Assembly: GCF_036785885.1 (NCBI RefSeq)
Contig: NC_092329.1
Span: 15,208,449 to 15,272,448, forward strand
Length of the DNA stretch: 64,000 nt
Source: Coffea arabica
Lineage: Eukaryota; Streptophyta; Magnoliopsida; Gentianales; Rubiaceae
Reading direction: 5' to 3'
The translations under genes and the position numbers were made by a program. The number at the start of each line of letters is the position of its first letter. Within the stretch, counting starts at the first letter, position 1. The notes below the pieces were generated by a model. The model searched no databases, was not told the origin of the DNA, and was given only the letters and a program-made list of their open reading frames with translations. Positions 34,720-49,432 of this stretch are shown one piece after another.

Positions 34720-35696
34720 CCCGACAGATTCCCTCACCAAAATCATCCCTTTTGTAGATTTTTTTTAAAATTCATCACAAAATTGAAAATTTCTCTATAA
34801 ATGCGCTGCATGATACCTTAGTGCTCAGCTCTTTGTTTGTTTGTGGTTCTCTTTTGCAAGTAAAAATGTTACAAAAGATACACCCAGTGAAAGACCACTC
34901 CACAGTTGGATCAATAGGGAAAGTTAGATGATTTGGGCGATTGTGCCAAAGGGAGAAATGTAGGTTTTGCCCCAAATGTTTAGAATCTGTACTATTTCGG
35001 TCTTTAAATTTTTGATAAAATTAAATCTGGCCCCTAATATTTTGATATTTATGCTATTTTAGTCTTTAAACTTTTAGTAAAAACAAAAAAAAAAAATCTA
35101 GTTATCAATGCTTTTAATTTGAAGCAAATTGAGGACAGATGACAGATTTTTTCAAGATGATTGCACGCTTTAAAAGCAGGCAAAAGACAAATTTTTGTAG
35201 GACTGCATCAATATCACCAACTTGATATCTTTGGGACATAAATAAATAGACTACTTGGAAGTTTTTCTTGTGATGAAATATTCGAAACTACAATCAGGGT
35301 AAATAAAAGAACAGGAGCAAATATGTCAAGCATAGATGAAAAATCCTACCAGAAGCAACATCGGCTCTGCCTATTATATCACAACCCTATGCTTCTGGGA
35401 TCATGCAAGAGCTCGGAAAAGGAAATGCTGGTGTGAATACAACAAGCTTTGATCATATTCTAAAACAGGGTATACTGATTCCAACCACTTGCAAAGACAA
35501 TTTAAAATAACATAACCAGAATAGGAACTATTATTCCTCACTGGTAAACCACTAAAGAGAGAACACCACATATGTCAATCTGATACAACAAGTTTCAATC
35601 ACCAAGACGATGACAATCTCTTCAATCTACAAGTTCTGAATGAAAGCATCTGACTTGATAGTCATAAAATCAAGCTCTTAGAAGCAATATGCAGCC
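34720..35696. other. Intergenic region and CDKB1 3' flank
   Basis: No protein gene. Part nearest 35696 must contain the CDKB1 3' UTR and poly(A) signal. I could not fix the cleavage site. Confidence 0.45.
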
Positions 35697-37915
<2,219 letters not shown>

Positions 37916-37926
37916 AGTAAACCTTC

Positions 37927-38747
37927 CTGGAAGTGCCTTTCAGTCCTATTTTACACAACAAAGATTCTAACTACAAACAGAATGGGAGTCATAAAAGCAA
38001 GACTTCAGTGGAACAATAATTTTACATCATTTAGGGAATTCCATAATGGCAAATCATTTGGACACTTAAATTTCTGGATCCTTGATGCTATGTCATCTTA
38101 AGCTATGCTTAATTCACAAAGGTTGTGCTTAGTCCACAAACTCTAGTCAGTTAGACAATATTTTCAAGCAAATTTTTGCAGTCTTTAAAACTAATCAGTA
38201 GTTCTTCTGGTACAGATTAGATCATGAGCAACCATCACACTACTGTGTCCCACATATTACTATTCCTTGAACTCTTAATTGCAAAATCCTAATACATCAT
38301 GGAAAGAAAATGCAACCCAGAATGGCAAATTACCTTCTTCAGCACATAGGCCAGCCAGAATTAAGATTGAACATTTTGCAAAGAAGGCATTCACAGTAAG
38401 GAATGAGCATTGAAACAAACACTTTGAAGGCATCCCATATCATCCACCAGAAAAGAAAAGAGAGAGAGAGAGAGACAAATAAAAAAGAAAACGAAAGAAA
38501 AAACAAGAATACACAAAAGAACAGTGGTTTTGACTTAGCATGAGAAATATTCCTATAAGAAATACTAACGAGTGATGAAAGACACAACAGATTCAGAGAC
38601 CACAGGATCTTTACATCAATATAATATACTAATTTATGCGGACTAAAATGAACCATTTTCCTATACGAGCAAAACCCAAAGACGAAAAGATCAAAAACAT
38701 AAAAACGAAGAAGGAAAACTTATTCGCATGAGTCGAGAAATGCTTAC
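37927..38747 (-). other. Intron in the CDKB1 5' UTR
   Basis: On the minus strand a donor CAACCG/GTAAGC at 38747 and an acceptor CACTTCCAG at 37927 leave an 11-nt leader (37916-37926) before the start codon. The upstream non-coding exon would be about 38748-38850. A GA microsatellite lies inside at about 38459-38476. Not proven by transcript data. Confidence 0.6.
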
Positions 38748-38897
38748 CGGTTGAGGATCGGGGACTTTGAAGAAGAGGTTTCTGTTTTTGCAAGAATGGA
38801 TTCTAAAATTGAATAAAAGGAGGAAGAGGGAAGGCTAAAAAAATTGGGGCAGAAACAATAAATGTATCCCATCATCCCCATTTTGCCCCTCATCCGC

Positions 38898-38908
38898 TCC
38901 AACGGCTC
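38898..38908 (+). promoter_or_regulatory. MSA-like M-phase element upstream of CDKB1
   Basis: TCCAACGGCTC fits the MSA consensus YCYAACGGYYA at all but the last base. Three-repeat MYB factors bind such sites in G2/M genes. Confidence 0.5.
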
Positions 38909-38916
38909 CCCATTAG

Positions 38917-38922
38917 CACGTG
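38917..38922 (+). promoter_or_regulatory. G-box CACGTG
   Basis: Perfect palindromic CACGTG directly before the E2F site in the CDKB1 promoter. bZIP or bHLH factors use such sites. Confidence 0.4.
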
Positions 38923-38930
38923 TTTCCCGC
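38923..38930 (+). promoter_or_regulatory. E2F site TTTCCCGC upstream of CDKB1
   Basis: Perfect match to the E2F consensus TTTSSCGC. Arabidopsis CDKB1;1 is a known E2F-regulated gene, so the site fits the gene's expected control. Confidence 0.6.
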
Positions 38931-38953
38931 CTCACAATTTTGAATCGAGTCAC

Positions 38954-38959
38954 CACGTG
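38954..38959 (+). promoter_or_regulatory. Second G-box (CACGTGTC)
   Basis: CACGTG with flanking TC, about 30 bp beyond the first G-box. It is ABRE-like. Functional role is unknown. Confidence 0.35.
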
Positions 38960-39013
38960 TCATTGGCGAATTTCTATGAATAATGATGAATTCAAAAAGC
39001 ATATTTATTTTTA

Positions 39014-40561
39014 GGGAAAATCGTTCAAAACGTCCATCACATTTTATAAAATAACTTTTTTCGTCTGTCAGTTTTAAAAATATAATTTTACGTCCCTTAC
39101 AAATTCACATTGGCCAAATTTAGTCCCTACTTAAGTTTCCGACTAGTTTTTTGTCGGAATTCACCACATGCCTTGCACGTGATCATATTTTAAGGGTAAA
39201 ATTGTCAAATCAAATTTTATATAATTCAATTCATAATCCCTCATATTTTATAAAATAAATTTTTTCGTCCCTTACATTTCACAAAATGAATTTTTCATCC
39301 TTCACATTTTTCAAAATGAATTTTTTCATCTTTTATTGATTATGTAAGTGAATAATTTTTTTTTAAAAATCCATATATATATATCTATTTGATTTCACTT
39401 GAACGGTATGAATAGTATGTGAAATCAAATAGAGATATATTACATACTATTCGTACTGCTCAAGTGAAATCAAATAGATATATAAATGGGTTTAAAAAAT
39501 TTGTTAGTTTTTCACTTATATTCATTTTCTTTTATTCGAAATTTGAAAATAAAGGAGACATTTAATTCTAAATATTATCGAGTGTTTATATCGAATTAAA
39601 TTTGGACAGAAAAAAATAAACAAAAGAAAAGTATGACAAAAAAAATAAGTGATTGGTACTTTCAAATTTTAAAACAGTTACAAGACAAGTAATTCAGCTG
39701 TTGGTATTAAAAGTGTCGAGTAGAAATTTCAGATTTAATATGAAATTTGTTAGCACAATTATAGAATTCGAGTTAGAACCCATTAATTAGATAACCTTAT
39801 TATACAACTCAATGAATAAATTATTACCAAAAGAGAAAGGTCACAAATAAGTGTGTTTGGATTGTAAGTTATTTGAAATATTTTTACTGTAGCACTTTTT
39901 GTGATGTGATGTATGTGAGATAAAAAGGTAATTTGGAAGATAAAAAGGTGTATTGAAAATTGTAATGGTGATGTCAGCAAATATATTTGGCCAAATAATT
40001 GGCCAAATATGTACATGGGTTTCAAACAAAAATATTAGTTTTAAACCCCTATATATATCTATTGAATAGCATTTGTATAACTACGATTAGCATGTTTAGA
40101 TGAAATCCAATATAGATAAATTACATGTTATTCGTACTGTTCAGGTAAAATCAAATAGACATATATATGGATTTATAGAAAACAAGCTATTCATATACAT
40201 GATCCATGAGGGATAAAAAGATTCATTTTGAAAAATATGAGGGATGGAAAAATTCATTTTTAAAAATGTTAGAAATGAAACAATTTATTTTGTAAAATGT
40301 TAGGAACTAAAATGTTCATTTTATAAAATGTGAGGGGTTATGAATCAAATTATATAAAAATTTGATTTGACAATTTTGCCCTTAAAAAATGATCACATGC
40401 ACGTCACGTGGTGGATTCCGACCAAAAACTAGTTGAAAACGTAGATAGAGACCAAATTTGGTTAATATGAATTTGTGATGGACGTAAAATTATATTTTTA
40501 AAAGTGAGGGGTGAAAAAAGTCATCTTGTAAAATGTGAGGAATGTTTTAAACGATTTTCCC
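39014..40561. mobile_element. Non-autonomous MULE with long terminal inverted repeats
   Basis: Ends GGGAAAATCGTTCAAAACG (39014) and its inverse CGATTTTCCC (to 40561). Identical 9-bp target duplications TTATTTTTA lie at 39005-39013 and 40562-40570, the MULE length. The inverted arms run about 450-500 bp and include CACGTGATCATA-like and AATTTAGTCCCTACTTAAG-like text with their inverted, diverged partners. No transposase. It inserted about 46 bp upstream of the second CDKB1 G-box. A copy of MITE family M1 sits in the loop. Confidence 0.9.
39850..40025. repeat. MITE family M1, copy 2 (nested in the small MULE)
   Basis: GTGTGTTTGGATTGTAAG at the left, then TTTTTACTGTAGCACTTTTT and the same downstream blocks as copy 1, ending in a TTTGGCCAAATAATTGGCC palindrome. 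Confidence 0.65.
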
Positions 40562-40574
40562 TTATTTTTAAGAT

Positions 40575-40715
40575 ATGATGCCAGGAGATTATTTGAAATA
40601 ATTATTATAACACTTTTTATAATGTAATATATGTGAAATAAAAAGGTGATTAGGAAGATAAAAAGATATGTTAGAAATTGTGTTTATGATATAAGCAAAT
40701 AATTGTTTTCCTTTT
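40575..40715. repeat. MITE family M1, copy 3 (diverged)
   Basis: AACACTTTTTATAATGTAAT, then ATATGTGAAATAAAAAGGTG and a GGAAGATAAAAAGATATGTT block. Same order as copies 1 and 2 with more substitutions. It begins just outside the 9-bp target duplication of the small MULE. Confidence 0.5.
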
Positions 40716-40781
40716 GATTTTTTTTTTGGGTATGGAGAACAAAAATTTTTTTTTTAATTTATGTCCAGGCAACCGTCAAAA

Positions 40782-40783
<2 letters not shown>

Positions 40784-40820
<37 letters not shown>
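40784..40820. repeat. TA microsatellite
   Basis: About 18 uninterrupted TA units. Confidence 0.95.
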
Positions 40821-40823
<3 letters not shown>

Positions 40824-40849
40824 TATAACATTCATCACATTAGGATGAC

Positions 40850-41893
40850 TAGACATGTCAATGAATCGGATCTTATACAAATCCAATCTAGACCCACTAT
40901 ATTTGAATAGGGTTTGGATTTAATTTCTCAAATCCAGACCCTGCCCAAACCCAGATCCTGTGAAAGAGTCATGGGTCTAGGTAAGGTCTGATTTTCTAGA
41001 ATCCATATCCAAATTCAAACCTATATCAGATCTTACCCAAACCCATATATATTTAATTAAATAATATATATCAGTAAATTTATAAAATAATATAATATTT
41101 TATAGCTATTGAATCGTATACAGTAAAATTTTGTAGCATCAAAATCTGCATTTAGTATTGGTGGTTGGGTGATTGATGAAACTCGTGCCAAATTACTTTT
41201 AGATATGGTTGAATCATTAGTAACTACTGATGATTTGATTGAATCAAAGAAAAAATGAATAAGTGTTTGTAAATCTTCTTATCTATTATTTATTTGCCAT
41301 CGGTCCTTAGTTAAATGATTTTTATCTCATTCATTATTTTAGTGTTGGATTGGGAGACATCTACCAACATTGAGATTTAAATAAGGAAAAGAGGTACAAA
41401 ATTATATTTTTTAATAAGATTAAATATTTATATATAATATGGTTGTTTTTTTAAAAAAACAAATCCTAATTGTCATTGCAATTGGTACAAACTTTTCAAG
41501 AAAAGGAGAAATATAAAGGCAAACAAATGAAATATTAGATATGGATGTAGTTAAATCTTTGAAAATATATAGAAGTAGTCAATAATAATTCTTTCTTTGA
41601 GTTCACAATATTGCATTCAACTTGTCGAATGTTAATTTTATTATTTAAAAACAAAAATTGGATGGTATTTATATTATTTATGAACTCTATATATTTTAAA
41701 TACATTTTTAATTTAGTATGTTCAAAAAATACCCATGGATGCCCATTAGATATCCAGATCCATAAGAATTTGGGTATAGACTTACTTTTTCAGATCCAAA
41801 AGGTCTAGATTTGGGTTCGAGTCTAACTAAATAAAATGGGTCTGGATCTGGATTAAAGGGATTCAAACTAAACCCTACCCACTGACATGCCTA
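40850..41893. mobile_element. hAT-like non-autonomous element
   Basis: Inverted ends TAGACATGTCAATG at the left and CACTGACATGCCTA at the right, similar to plant hAT ends of the TAGxxxTGTCAATG type. GGGTTTGG and GGTCTAG motifs recur in inverted subterminal positions. About 1.04 kb, no transposase. I could not find a clean 8-bp target duplication. Confidence 0.55.
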
Positions 41894-43481
41894 GATGCTG
41901 CAAAGCAATTTTTTAAATTCTCTAGTAACTGCATCCCATTTTGGATGCAACGACAACCCTTGCCGAAAAGTAGCATAGATCAACAGTTTGATACACATGA
42001 GGAGGCTTCCTATGTAATGTTTTTTAGAAGTGTGCGAAGTTTAAGTTGTTGATCAATGTTGATCAACGGCTACAAATCAATCGATACAAATGAAGGCTAA
42101 CAGAACAGAAAATTTCTATGAGTAGGTACCAAATCCATGAATTTCATCCACACCAACCACATTTATCTCCTTCCTCTCTTCTCTTCTCATCCCCATACCC
42201 CCATTTCTCTCTCTATATCTTCATCCCCTTCCCAAAAAATCGAGGCATATTGGATTGAGTCTGTCAGTATTCATGGGTTTTGTCCGTCATTGGTGGAGGT
42301 TTGTTGTCATTCCGTCAGTGGTGGAAATCATCCGGAAGCAACTCTTCGGATTAACCAGTGAGTTTCTTTGACTAATTTATATATTTAATTAAAATTTGTT
42401 GCTATTGTTTGTAGTAAATTTAATTAAAGTAATTAGTAATTATTTTATTCATAAAATAATTATGATGATATTTATTGAGCTAATTAGTTAATTAGGTAAC
42501 ATAAGAACATACTATTAGATTATTATGTATAATAAATTTTTGGATTTGTAGATAATAAGTAATTAATGTAAATGTATTTGGGTAATTTGTGTATTTCGTT
42601 AACAGTTGTAGTTAATAAATATTTTTTTAAATAAATCAATAAGTAATTATTTTAATTATAGATAATAATGATTATGGTAATGACGTTAGTTGTCCAGTTA
42701 ACATATATAGTTAAGTATGATTATGTTTAATGAATGATTACTTTTTGACTTTATAGTTTATTAGTTTATGGACTAATTTTTTATATGTATGACTAATTAA
42801 ATTTTGTGAATACGTGCACTTAGTTAACATTTTTTTGGTAGTTAATGAATTTTTATTTTATTAAATTAATAAGTAATTAATTTATTTATAGATAATCTCT
42901 CTATATAATAAAGCATGAGTAGCGATTTAGTGCTACTAAAAAGTGTTATTATTTGTTATTTCAAAAATATCTTTCCAACATTTACCATTATCCATCTACA
43001 TGTTATTTGGAAAATCTCCCACTGCTACGTAATTATCACTACATAACTATCACTATACTTAACTAATTCACGAGTGAACATTGCATCACCTTTCAAAAAT
43101 ATCTCTAACTAATTTTTTTATTCTATATCTTTTTTATTATTTACTTTTCTCTAAAATATGCACACACATAGTGTGTGTCCCACACAGTAGTTATTATCAT
43201 GTTAATTAATGAATTCAGTTGTGGAAGTGAATAAAAATGAATTTTTTAATACCTGACGTATTAAAACTTTTTAGTTGTAGTTAACAATTAATTTTCTTCT
43301 TTGGTAGTTATATATATTTATTCTTAGTTAATTTGACCTAATGGTGTATTATTTTCAAACTTAATGATTGCCTTAATAGAAAGTGTGAAGGTGAATGTTT
43401 AGAATAATTATATTTACATAATTAATATATAAGGAAATTCATAGCATCTAACTAAAAAATATTCATTACATTAGGCGAAAA
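41894..43481 (+). other. Leader and spacer before the second MULE transposase
   Basis: A C/T-rich stretch at 42120-42360 resembles a 5' UTR exon. It ends at donor-like CAGTGAGTTT near 42360, then A/T-rich DNA follows. No protein family. Confidence 0.3.
42895..43190 (+). mobile_element. Possible small Helitron-like insertion
   Basis: TCTCTCTATATAATAAAG resembles plant Helitron 5' ends. Near 43158-43180 an ACACACATAGTGTGTGT hairpin lies close to the proposed 3' end. The terminal CTRR is not clear, so this stays tentative. Confidence 0.25.
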
Positions 43482-46210
43482 ATGTCAGCAGACATCACAT
43501 TAATGATTCATTTTTATTGAAGAGAAAAAATAGCGAAGACCACGGGATTGTTTACATATAACCCTTCGAGGTATAACAAAGTTTTATTAGTGAAAGATCG
43601 AATAGGTTATAATGAGTTATTAGATAGAGTGCACATGTACATGGGGTTAGATCGTGATGTATTTAATTTAAATCTATGGTTTAGAAAATTTGTAGTTTTA
43701 GGTACTTTTGCTGGATTGCAATTGGGGTGTGACAATGACATTGACATGATGTATCATATGAAAGCGTTGTCATTCCAACTAGCATATGAGATATATATGG
43801 AGGTGGAAATACAATTTCTTTAGGGCCATGGTGATATCAATGTTGGGCAAACATCATAGGGTATATAGGTGGATCCAAAGTTGAGTTGAACCACGTGACT
43901 CTAACTATCGCCTTCTGTAATAGCCAGCTAATACAATCAAAGTATGGATGAATGATGCATTATAAGTCAATCTGTAAAGAAGATCGTTGAAGCCAAAAGC
44001 TTGAGCGAGCTAGGGATAATTGGGGGTTGACACTAGTTTTATGACTGACATTTCTCTGGTGAAAATTCTCGACATCCTTTCTACCGACTATACTCAAAAG
44101 TAGGGGTGTAGATAAAGATCCTAACTCAAAATCAGAACTAGATAGTGATGAATCAAATGATACTGATCACGAGCATGATGAAGCTGATCAAGAAGATATC
44201 AATCCAGTTGGTGATGCGAGTCTTAGTGCATCATTCCCGTTTGATATTGCACTGCATTTGCACTATAGTGAAGGTGTCGATACTACCACAAATTTCAACT
44301 CTACTCACAGAGGAGGTATGGAGAAATTAAATGTGTAGAATATATTATAAAAGAACTCAAATTGGATATGGTGTTCGAAACAAAAAAAAAAAGGTATAGC
44401 ATGCCATGAAATTGTGATCAATCAAGCATAACACGGATATAAAATGAGAAAAAGCAAACCAACCACCTGATATATTCAATGCAAGTCTCACGATGCATCC
44501 TACCATATAATTGATAGTTGAGAGTCACTTTAAGATGTACACATAACATGTAGAAAATTATAACTTCTATAAAAAAATACAATTGTATCCATGTGTCGAA
44601 CAACAATGAGTATCGACAATTGAGTTTCAAATATGAGTGCCGAGTACATTTTATACTATATCTAAAACATACCATTTTTTATTAAAGAATTTCGGACAGT
44701 AATAAAACATAATTTTGACATCGATGTGTCATCTAAAATGTATGATATACTCGGTATCACATTATTGATACCGTATTCAATGATTGATCGATTTTAATAT
44801 CTTAACTTCATACTTTCATGCAAGAATTAGTGATGATCAATTTCGGGACAATTGTAATCTGGAAACATCATCTACAAAGTATTGTTCAATATATAATTTT
44901 TTACTATATGTTTTGGGCGTTTACACCTATGATTAAGGTATTTTGATATCTTAAACCAGTGATATGTGTTGATAGTATATTTATAAACGAATCACATAAG
45001 ATAAAATTATTAGTTGAGGTTAAATTTGATACCTACAATCACCAATTTTCTCTGACATTTACTCTTGTTGATGAGAAAAAAAATCAAAATTGAGCATAAT
45101 TTGTCACAGTTGTGGCATCACGTGTGCCAAGATATCGAGAATATATCCGTTATTTCATATCAACACAAGTAAACAATGTACGTGATTAGAATCTTATCAA
45201 AGTAAAAGGAACTAGTGGTTGTGCATCAATATTGTTTGATATATATGTAGAGCAATTTTACATAGAAGTTCTAAAATTATAGGTATGCATATATTTTCAT
45301 GTCATCGAATTTGATAATGATAGACTACAATTTTGAAATTTTTTATTTTTATTATTGGATTACATTATGTTTTCTTGTTTTCATTTTTTAGGTTTAGACT
45401 TAAGGATCTCGTATAGGTTGTTGGATCTACAAATCAAGCCAACAAGTATGAGACATTCATGGAACAAATTTGAATGTTAAACAAGAAAACATATAAATGA
45501 TTGAATGGTGGATCTGTTAAATCAGACTAATGGGTGTTATGTAAGAATGAAAATATCAATAGGGTTACGCATCCACAAATATGACAAAATATTTTAATAA
45601 CTTGTTAAGAAATGCTCACTCTTATCAATAAAGACATGTGTCCAATTTATGCTCAATCAAATGATTCAATTGTTCACAAATAAATGAAAGTTGACATTCG
45701 ATGTGATGTGCCTTTTTTTCGAGAAAATTTGAGAAAAATTCTTAATAAATGAGTAGAAAGTGAGAAAACACTCAATCCAGATATACGATCATAGAAATGA
45801 AATTTACTGCATAACCATAGAAGAGTGACAATGCATAGATTGTCCGCTTTTGAAATAGAACACGCACTTGTAGGAAGTGGACCAAATTTCGATTCTTGTA
45901 CTCATACATGATTGTAGTTTGTTTTAAATCCAACACTAACCCATATAATCTAGTTGGATCCATATACATATTTGTAGCATTTTAGACTTCTCTGCATGGA
46001 CATTCCTATCTTTGCGAGACACTCGATACTATATTTGTTTGGATTTCAGACTTAATTATGATTCAAATAGAATTAAATAGAAGAGACCCAACTCCTTGAC
46101 CATTATCAGAATACATAATCAGATGGATCATCAATGCTTAGATGCATCCCGCCTGTGTAATCACTATTTTCAGGCGAACGAGCCACAATATCTCAAATTA
46201 TCTTTATTCT
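43482..46210 (+). pseudogene. Second MULE transposase (MULE B), strongly decayed
   Basis: The frame from the ATG at 43482 gives MSADITLMIHFY, a TGA at 43518-43520, then the MuDR N-terminal segment DRIGYNELLDRVHMYMGLD. This is clearly related to the MULE A segment (RIGYEELVDRIYHHMGVD). An acidic stretch (about 44115-44260) and the core (YMFWAFTPMIK, then KPVICVDSIF at about 44960, then TFTLVDEK at about 45070) follow with many stops and shifts. At about 46140-46200 a corrupted knuckle-like RLCNHYFQANEP can be seen. The first catalytic Asp is kept here. It is old compared with MULE A. Its ends were not found. Confidence 0.7.
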
Positions 46211-47264
46211 AGTCATATTCATGTATTGTATCGAATTGTAGAACATGAATGGATCATTGTTGTTTCTACATTAATTTTGTTTGTAATTTATGATTTATTG
46301 TAACGGATGCATCATTTGAGAATTGTTGCACTACATATCACTTGATTTTTTGTTTGGATTACAATTCTCTATTTCAACGATTTTCATGTTATTTGAATTA
46401 TATGCCTCTTGAATTTATTGTAATGATACTATCTAATTATTAGTTTACTTTCTGTGGAGAATACTAAACAATCATTTATTTTATAATTCTCTATCATACT
46501 CTTCATTCATCTTATAGTATTCTCCAAATTCAAATTTATATTCAACTTCAACATAATTATCTTCCTCTTTCTTACAAGCATCCCAAACCTTATCTCCACT
46601 ACTCCAACCCCAACACTACCATCCATCCTACAACACTCCAATTCCTACGTCACCACCACTACTCCAACCATATCACCATCGTTCATACTGTCTCATTATT
46701 CTCTCTTAAAATATTGGTCCAACCATGTCATGAATATGTGTAAGACTATCATATTCTTGCTATTCCCCTTGTATGGTCATAATATTGATGAATTTAATCT
46801 TGCATTTATATTTAATAATATCATATTTTGCAAACAAGCAAATTTGGCTTATAAAGCAGATGTCGATGGCATTAAACTCTTAGATGTAAACCAAGGTTAT
46901 AGTTATGTCAGTCCTTCATCACTTGATTTAGTTGATCCTTTATTTTGTTTTAAGAAATCTTTGTTGTTTACCCAATCAATAACGGTGAAACTCCCTAATT
47001 TGGAATCTCAATTTTCCAAAAGAGCCTTCCTCCCACTAAAATTCTCTACTAAATTTTTCATGAATGTGAAGGATCTGGACACCTACTTTTCACAATCATT
47101 TTAAAAGGTGATATTGAGAAAAAAAAAATATGGAGATGAATTTGATGTATTGTTCTACTCCTAATTTGCAAGGTAAGGAGAAGGGTTGTTTTAACTCACT
47201 AAAAGAAGTTATCATATTTGTCCAATATACCTTGCATGCAAACAACCAACACATCGGCACCCTT
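46211..47264. other. Intergenic; one 124-codon frame of unknown meaning
   Basis: The frame 46730-47104 starts at an ATG at 46733 and has no domain I recognise. Local A/T-rich composition makes chance plausible. Confidence 0.3.
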
Positions 47265-47438
47265 ATATCCCCGTGCTAGGAAATCATATATATATATATA
47301 TATATATAAAGTCGTATTCTCATTCTTATCGTTTTATGTTTTCTCTTTCCTATGTGACTTAATGATAGGACAAGTGGTTTCAATACGCTCTATAAAATAA
47401 CTTACGCTCTTTCATCTCTCTCTTCTTTTGCCTTTATT

Positions 47439-47480
<42 letters not shown>

Positions 47481-47630
47481 AAGCCGTATTCTCATCTTTA
47501 TTCTTTTAGTTTATCTCTTTCCCACATGGCTTATCGACATAGTAAGTAGGTGCAACGTGCTCTATGAGTTAACCCCCTAATAACATACGCTATTCTATCT
47601 CTCTTTTTTCTCTTGACTTTACAATTCTAG
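47265..47630. repeat. Tandem duplication of about 170 bp with TA tracts
   Basis: Two units each start with a TATATATA tract (47287 and 47443), then AAAG(T/C)CGTATTCTCAT, a TTTTCTCTTTCC-like run, GACTTAATGATA or GGCTTATCGACA, CGCTCTAT or GTGCTCTATG, and a ctATCTCTCTTTTTTC-type end. Clearly degenerate. Confidence 0.7.
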
Positions 47631-49432
47631 ATAATCTTTCCATAATTATCTCTTCCATTCTCTCATCTATATAAATAATTTTAAATTATGTTTTTAACTC
47701 TCTCTCATGTTCAAGTCAAAAGTTAGAAATATCAATTCAAATATTAGATTATCTTTATTAGATTATCGCTATCAAAGATGCTCTATATTTTTACTCATAT
47801 ATATGATTCTCGATCTATTAATCATCATTTTATCAAGTAATGCAGATGTTTACACTTTTCCACAATATTTTTGGAAAGTTTTTTTTTTTTTACTTCAATG
47901 CAATGACCAGATTTGAAACTTCGTTTTTATTCCCTTCAATGCAAGGACCACATTTGGACTTTGTTTATGCTCGCTGTATGTGGTCTGTAATTTCCTACAC
48001 CTTCTTCATAGTTAAGTCATTGAATTTGAATTTTCTAAATCTTCAAAAGTTACAGTTTGATTTTTATTTCTAGAAAAGTTTTTGTAATTAATTTGTTATT
48101 TCAATTTATGGATTTACTCTTCAATTCAAGTAGAACATATATTGCTTTTTTGGTTAGTGATTTAAAAATAGCCTTTTAAACTATGTGTTTTCACACAATT
48201 TTTTAATTACCTTTGACAATTTATTAATTGTCTTCAACAACGTATTAATTTTTTTTTATTTTCTAGGTTTCTGGGATTAAAAAAATTTTGTGTAGTTTTC
48301 AATGTTTTTTTGTTAGACTTTGGTAGAAAGCTTCTAAAGAACAAGAAGGTGTTACTCATTACATAAATGGCAAGGCATCAAGTTCATTGTCATACAGCAG
48401 TTCACGTCATGCAATATACATCTGACTATTTAGATTTTTTATGTTTTTGACTTAATAGCAACATACATCTTATGTTTTTGTTTTGGTTTCTATTAGCCAT
48501 GAACAGATTTAGAAGGTTGTTGTGTTCCTATGACTTGATTAATTCTAAATTCTTATCTTTTATTAATATTTCATTCGGCTTCTTTTCTTCTCACATTAAC
48601 CTTTAAGCCATTTATATTAAGTACCAAAATTGATGTTTTGGTAACGGGTTGGCCATTCTTTTGTTTACAGAAGATCAGCCAAGATTTGATCTTTCCTATT
48701 TTCAAGTTTTTGAATATCATCATGTTGTCGATTTTTTTTTTTTGCATTTTTGAATTATTAATCACTGAATTAGATGTTTAAATTTACATTATAAGACTAT
48801 TTTTGAATAACAATGGATACATTTGGATTGGCCAAATTTACATAATTTACCTCATATTTTTGATTTGCATGATTAAGTTTATTGGAACATAAGCGACTCA
48901 TTATTGTTGTGAAATGACATGCATTTGTGATTACAAAAAGTTGGCAGAAAGGAGTAAGTGACGGATGGTGCTAATTTGATGGACACATGCGAGACCCATT
49001 TTAGGCTGAAGTACTCCATGCCCCAATTTGCTTACCTGGTCAAACGAGTGGGGCCTTCAGTTTGAAAATTAGTTCAATACCATGTTGAAATCTTGATTTA
49101 CGCACAGAACCTGGAACATTTAATAAAGCAATGCAGTGGTTTTAGTAAACAAGTGTGCGCATGTTTTTTGGCTGGTGCCTCCGTTTGCGTGATGAAATAC
49201 AGGTTTGAAGGCACACCTGCCGAGTGCTTACAAGAGGTTACAGCTATAAAAGCAGGTGTAAAACAACTCAAACGAAAGGATTATGGGAATCAAACGATAT
49301 TAAATATGCATAATAGTCAGGTACATCATACCCCATTCTCCGAAAGTAGCATGAACCAACACTACTAAAAAGGGGTTTTTTTAACTTATAATAATAATAA
49401 AAAAGATTAATATAAATTCACCCATATTTGAA
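47631..49432. other. Intergenic, no recognised gene
   Basis: T-rich DNA. Frames at 47707-47916 and 49093-49368 have no family features. Possible 3' flank of the minus-strand PIF transposase lies near the right end. Confidence 0.4.

Noticed and set aside
46730..47104. 124-codon plus-strand frame
   Set aside because: No recognisable family or context, and the local composition makes chance likely.
49093..49368. 91-codon plus-strand frame
   Set aside because: No domain or conserved neighbour was found.
49364..49384. CACTACTAAAAAGGGG as a possible CACTA end
   Set aside because: No partner end or target duplication was found in the window.
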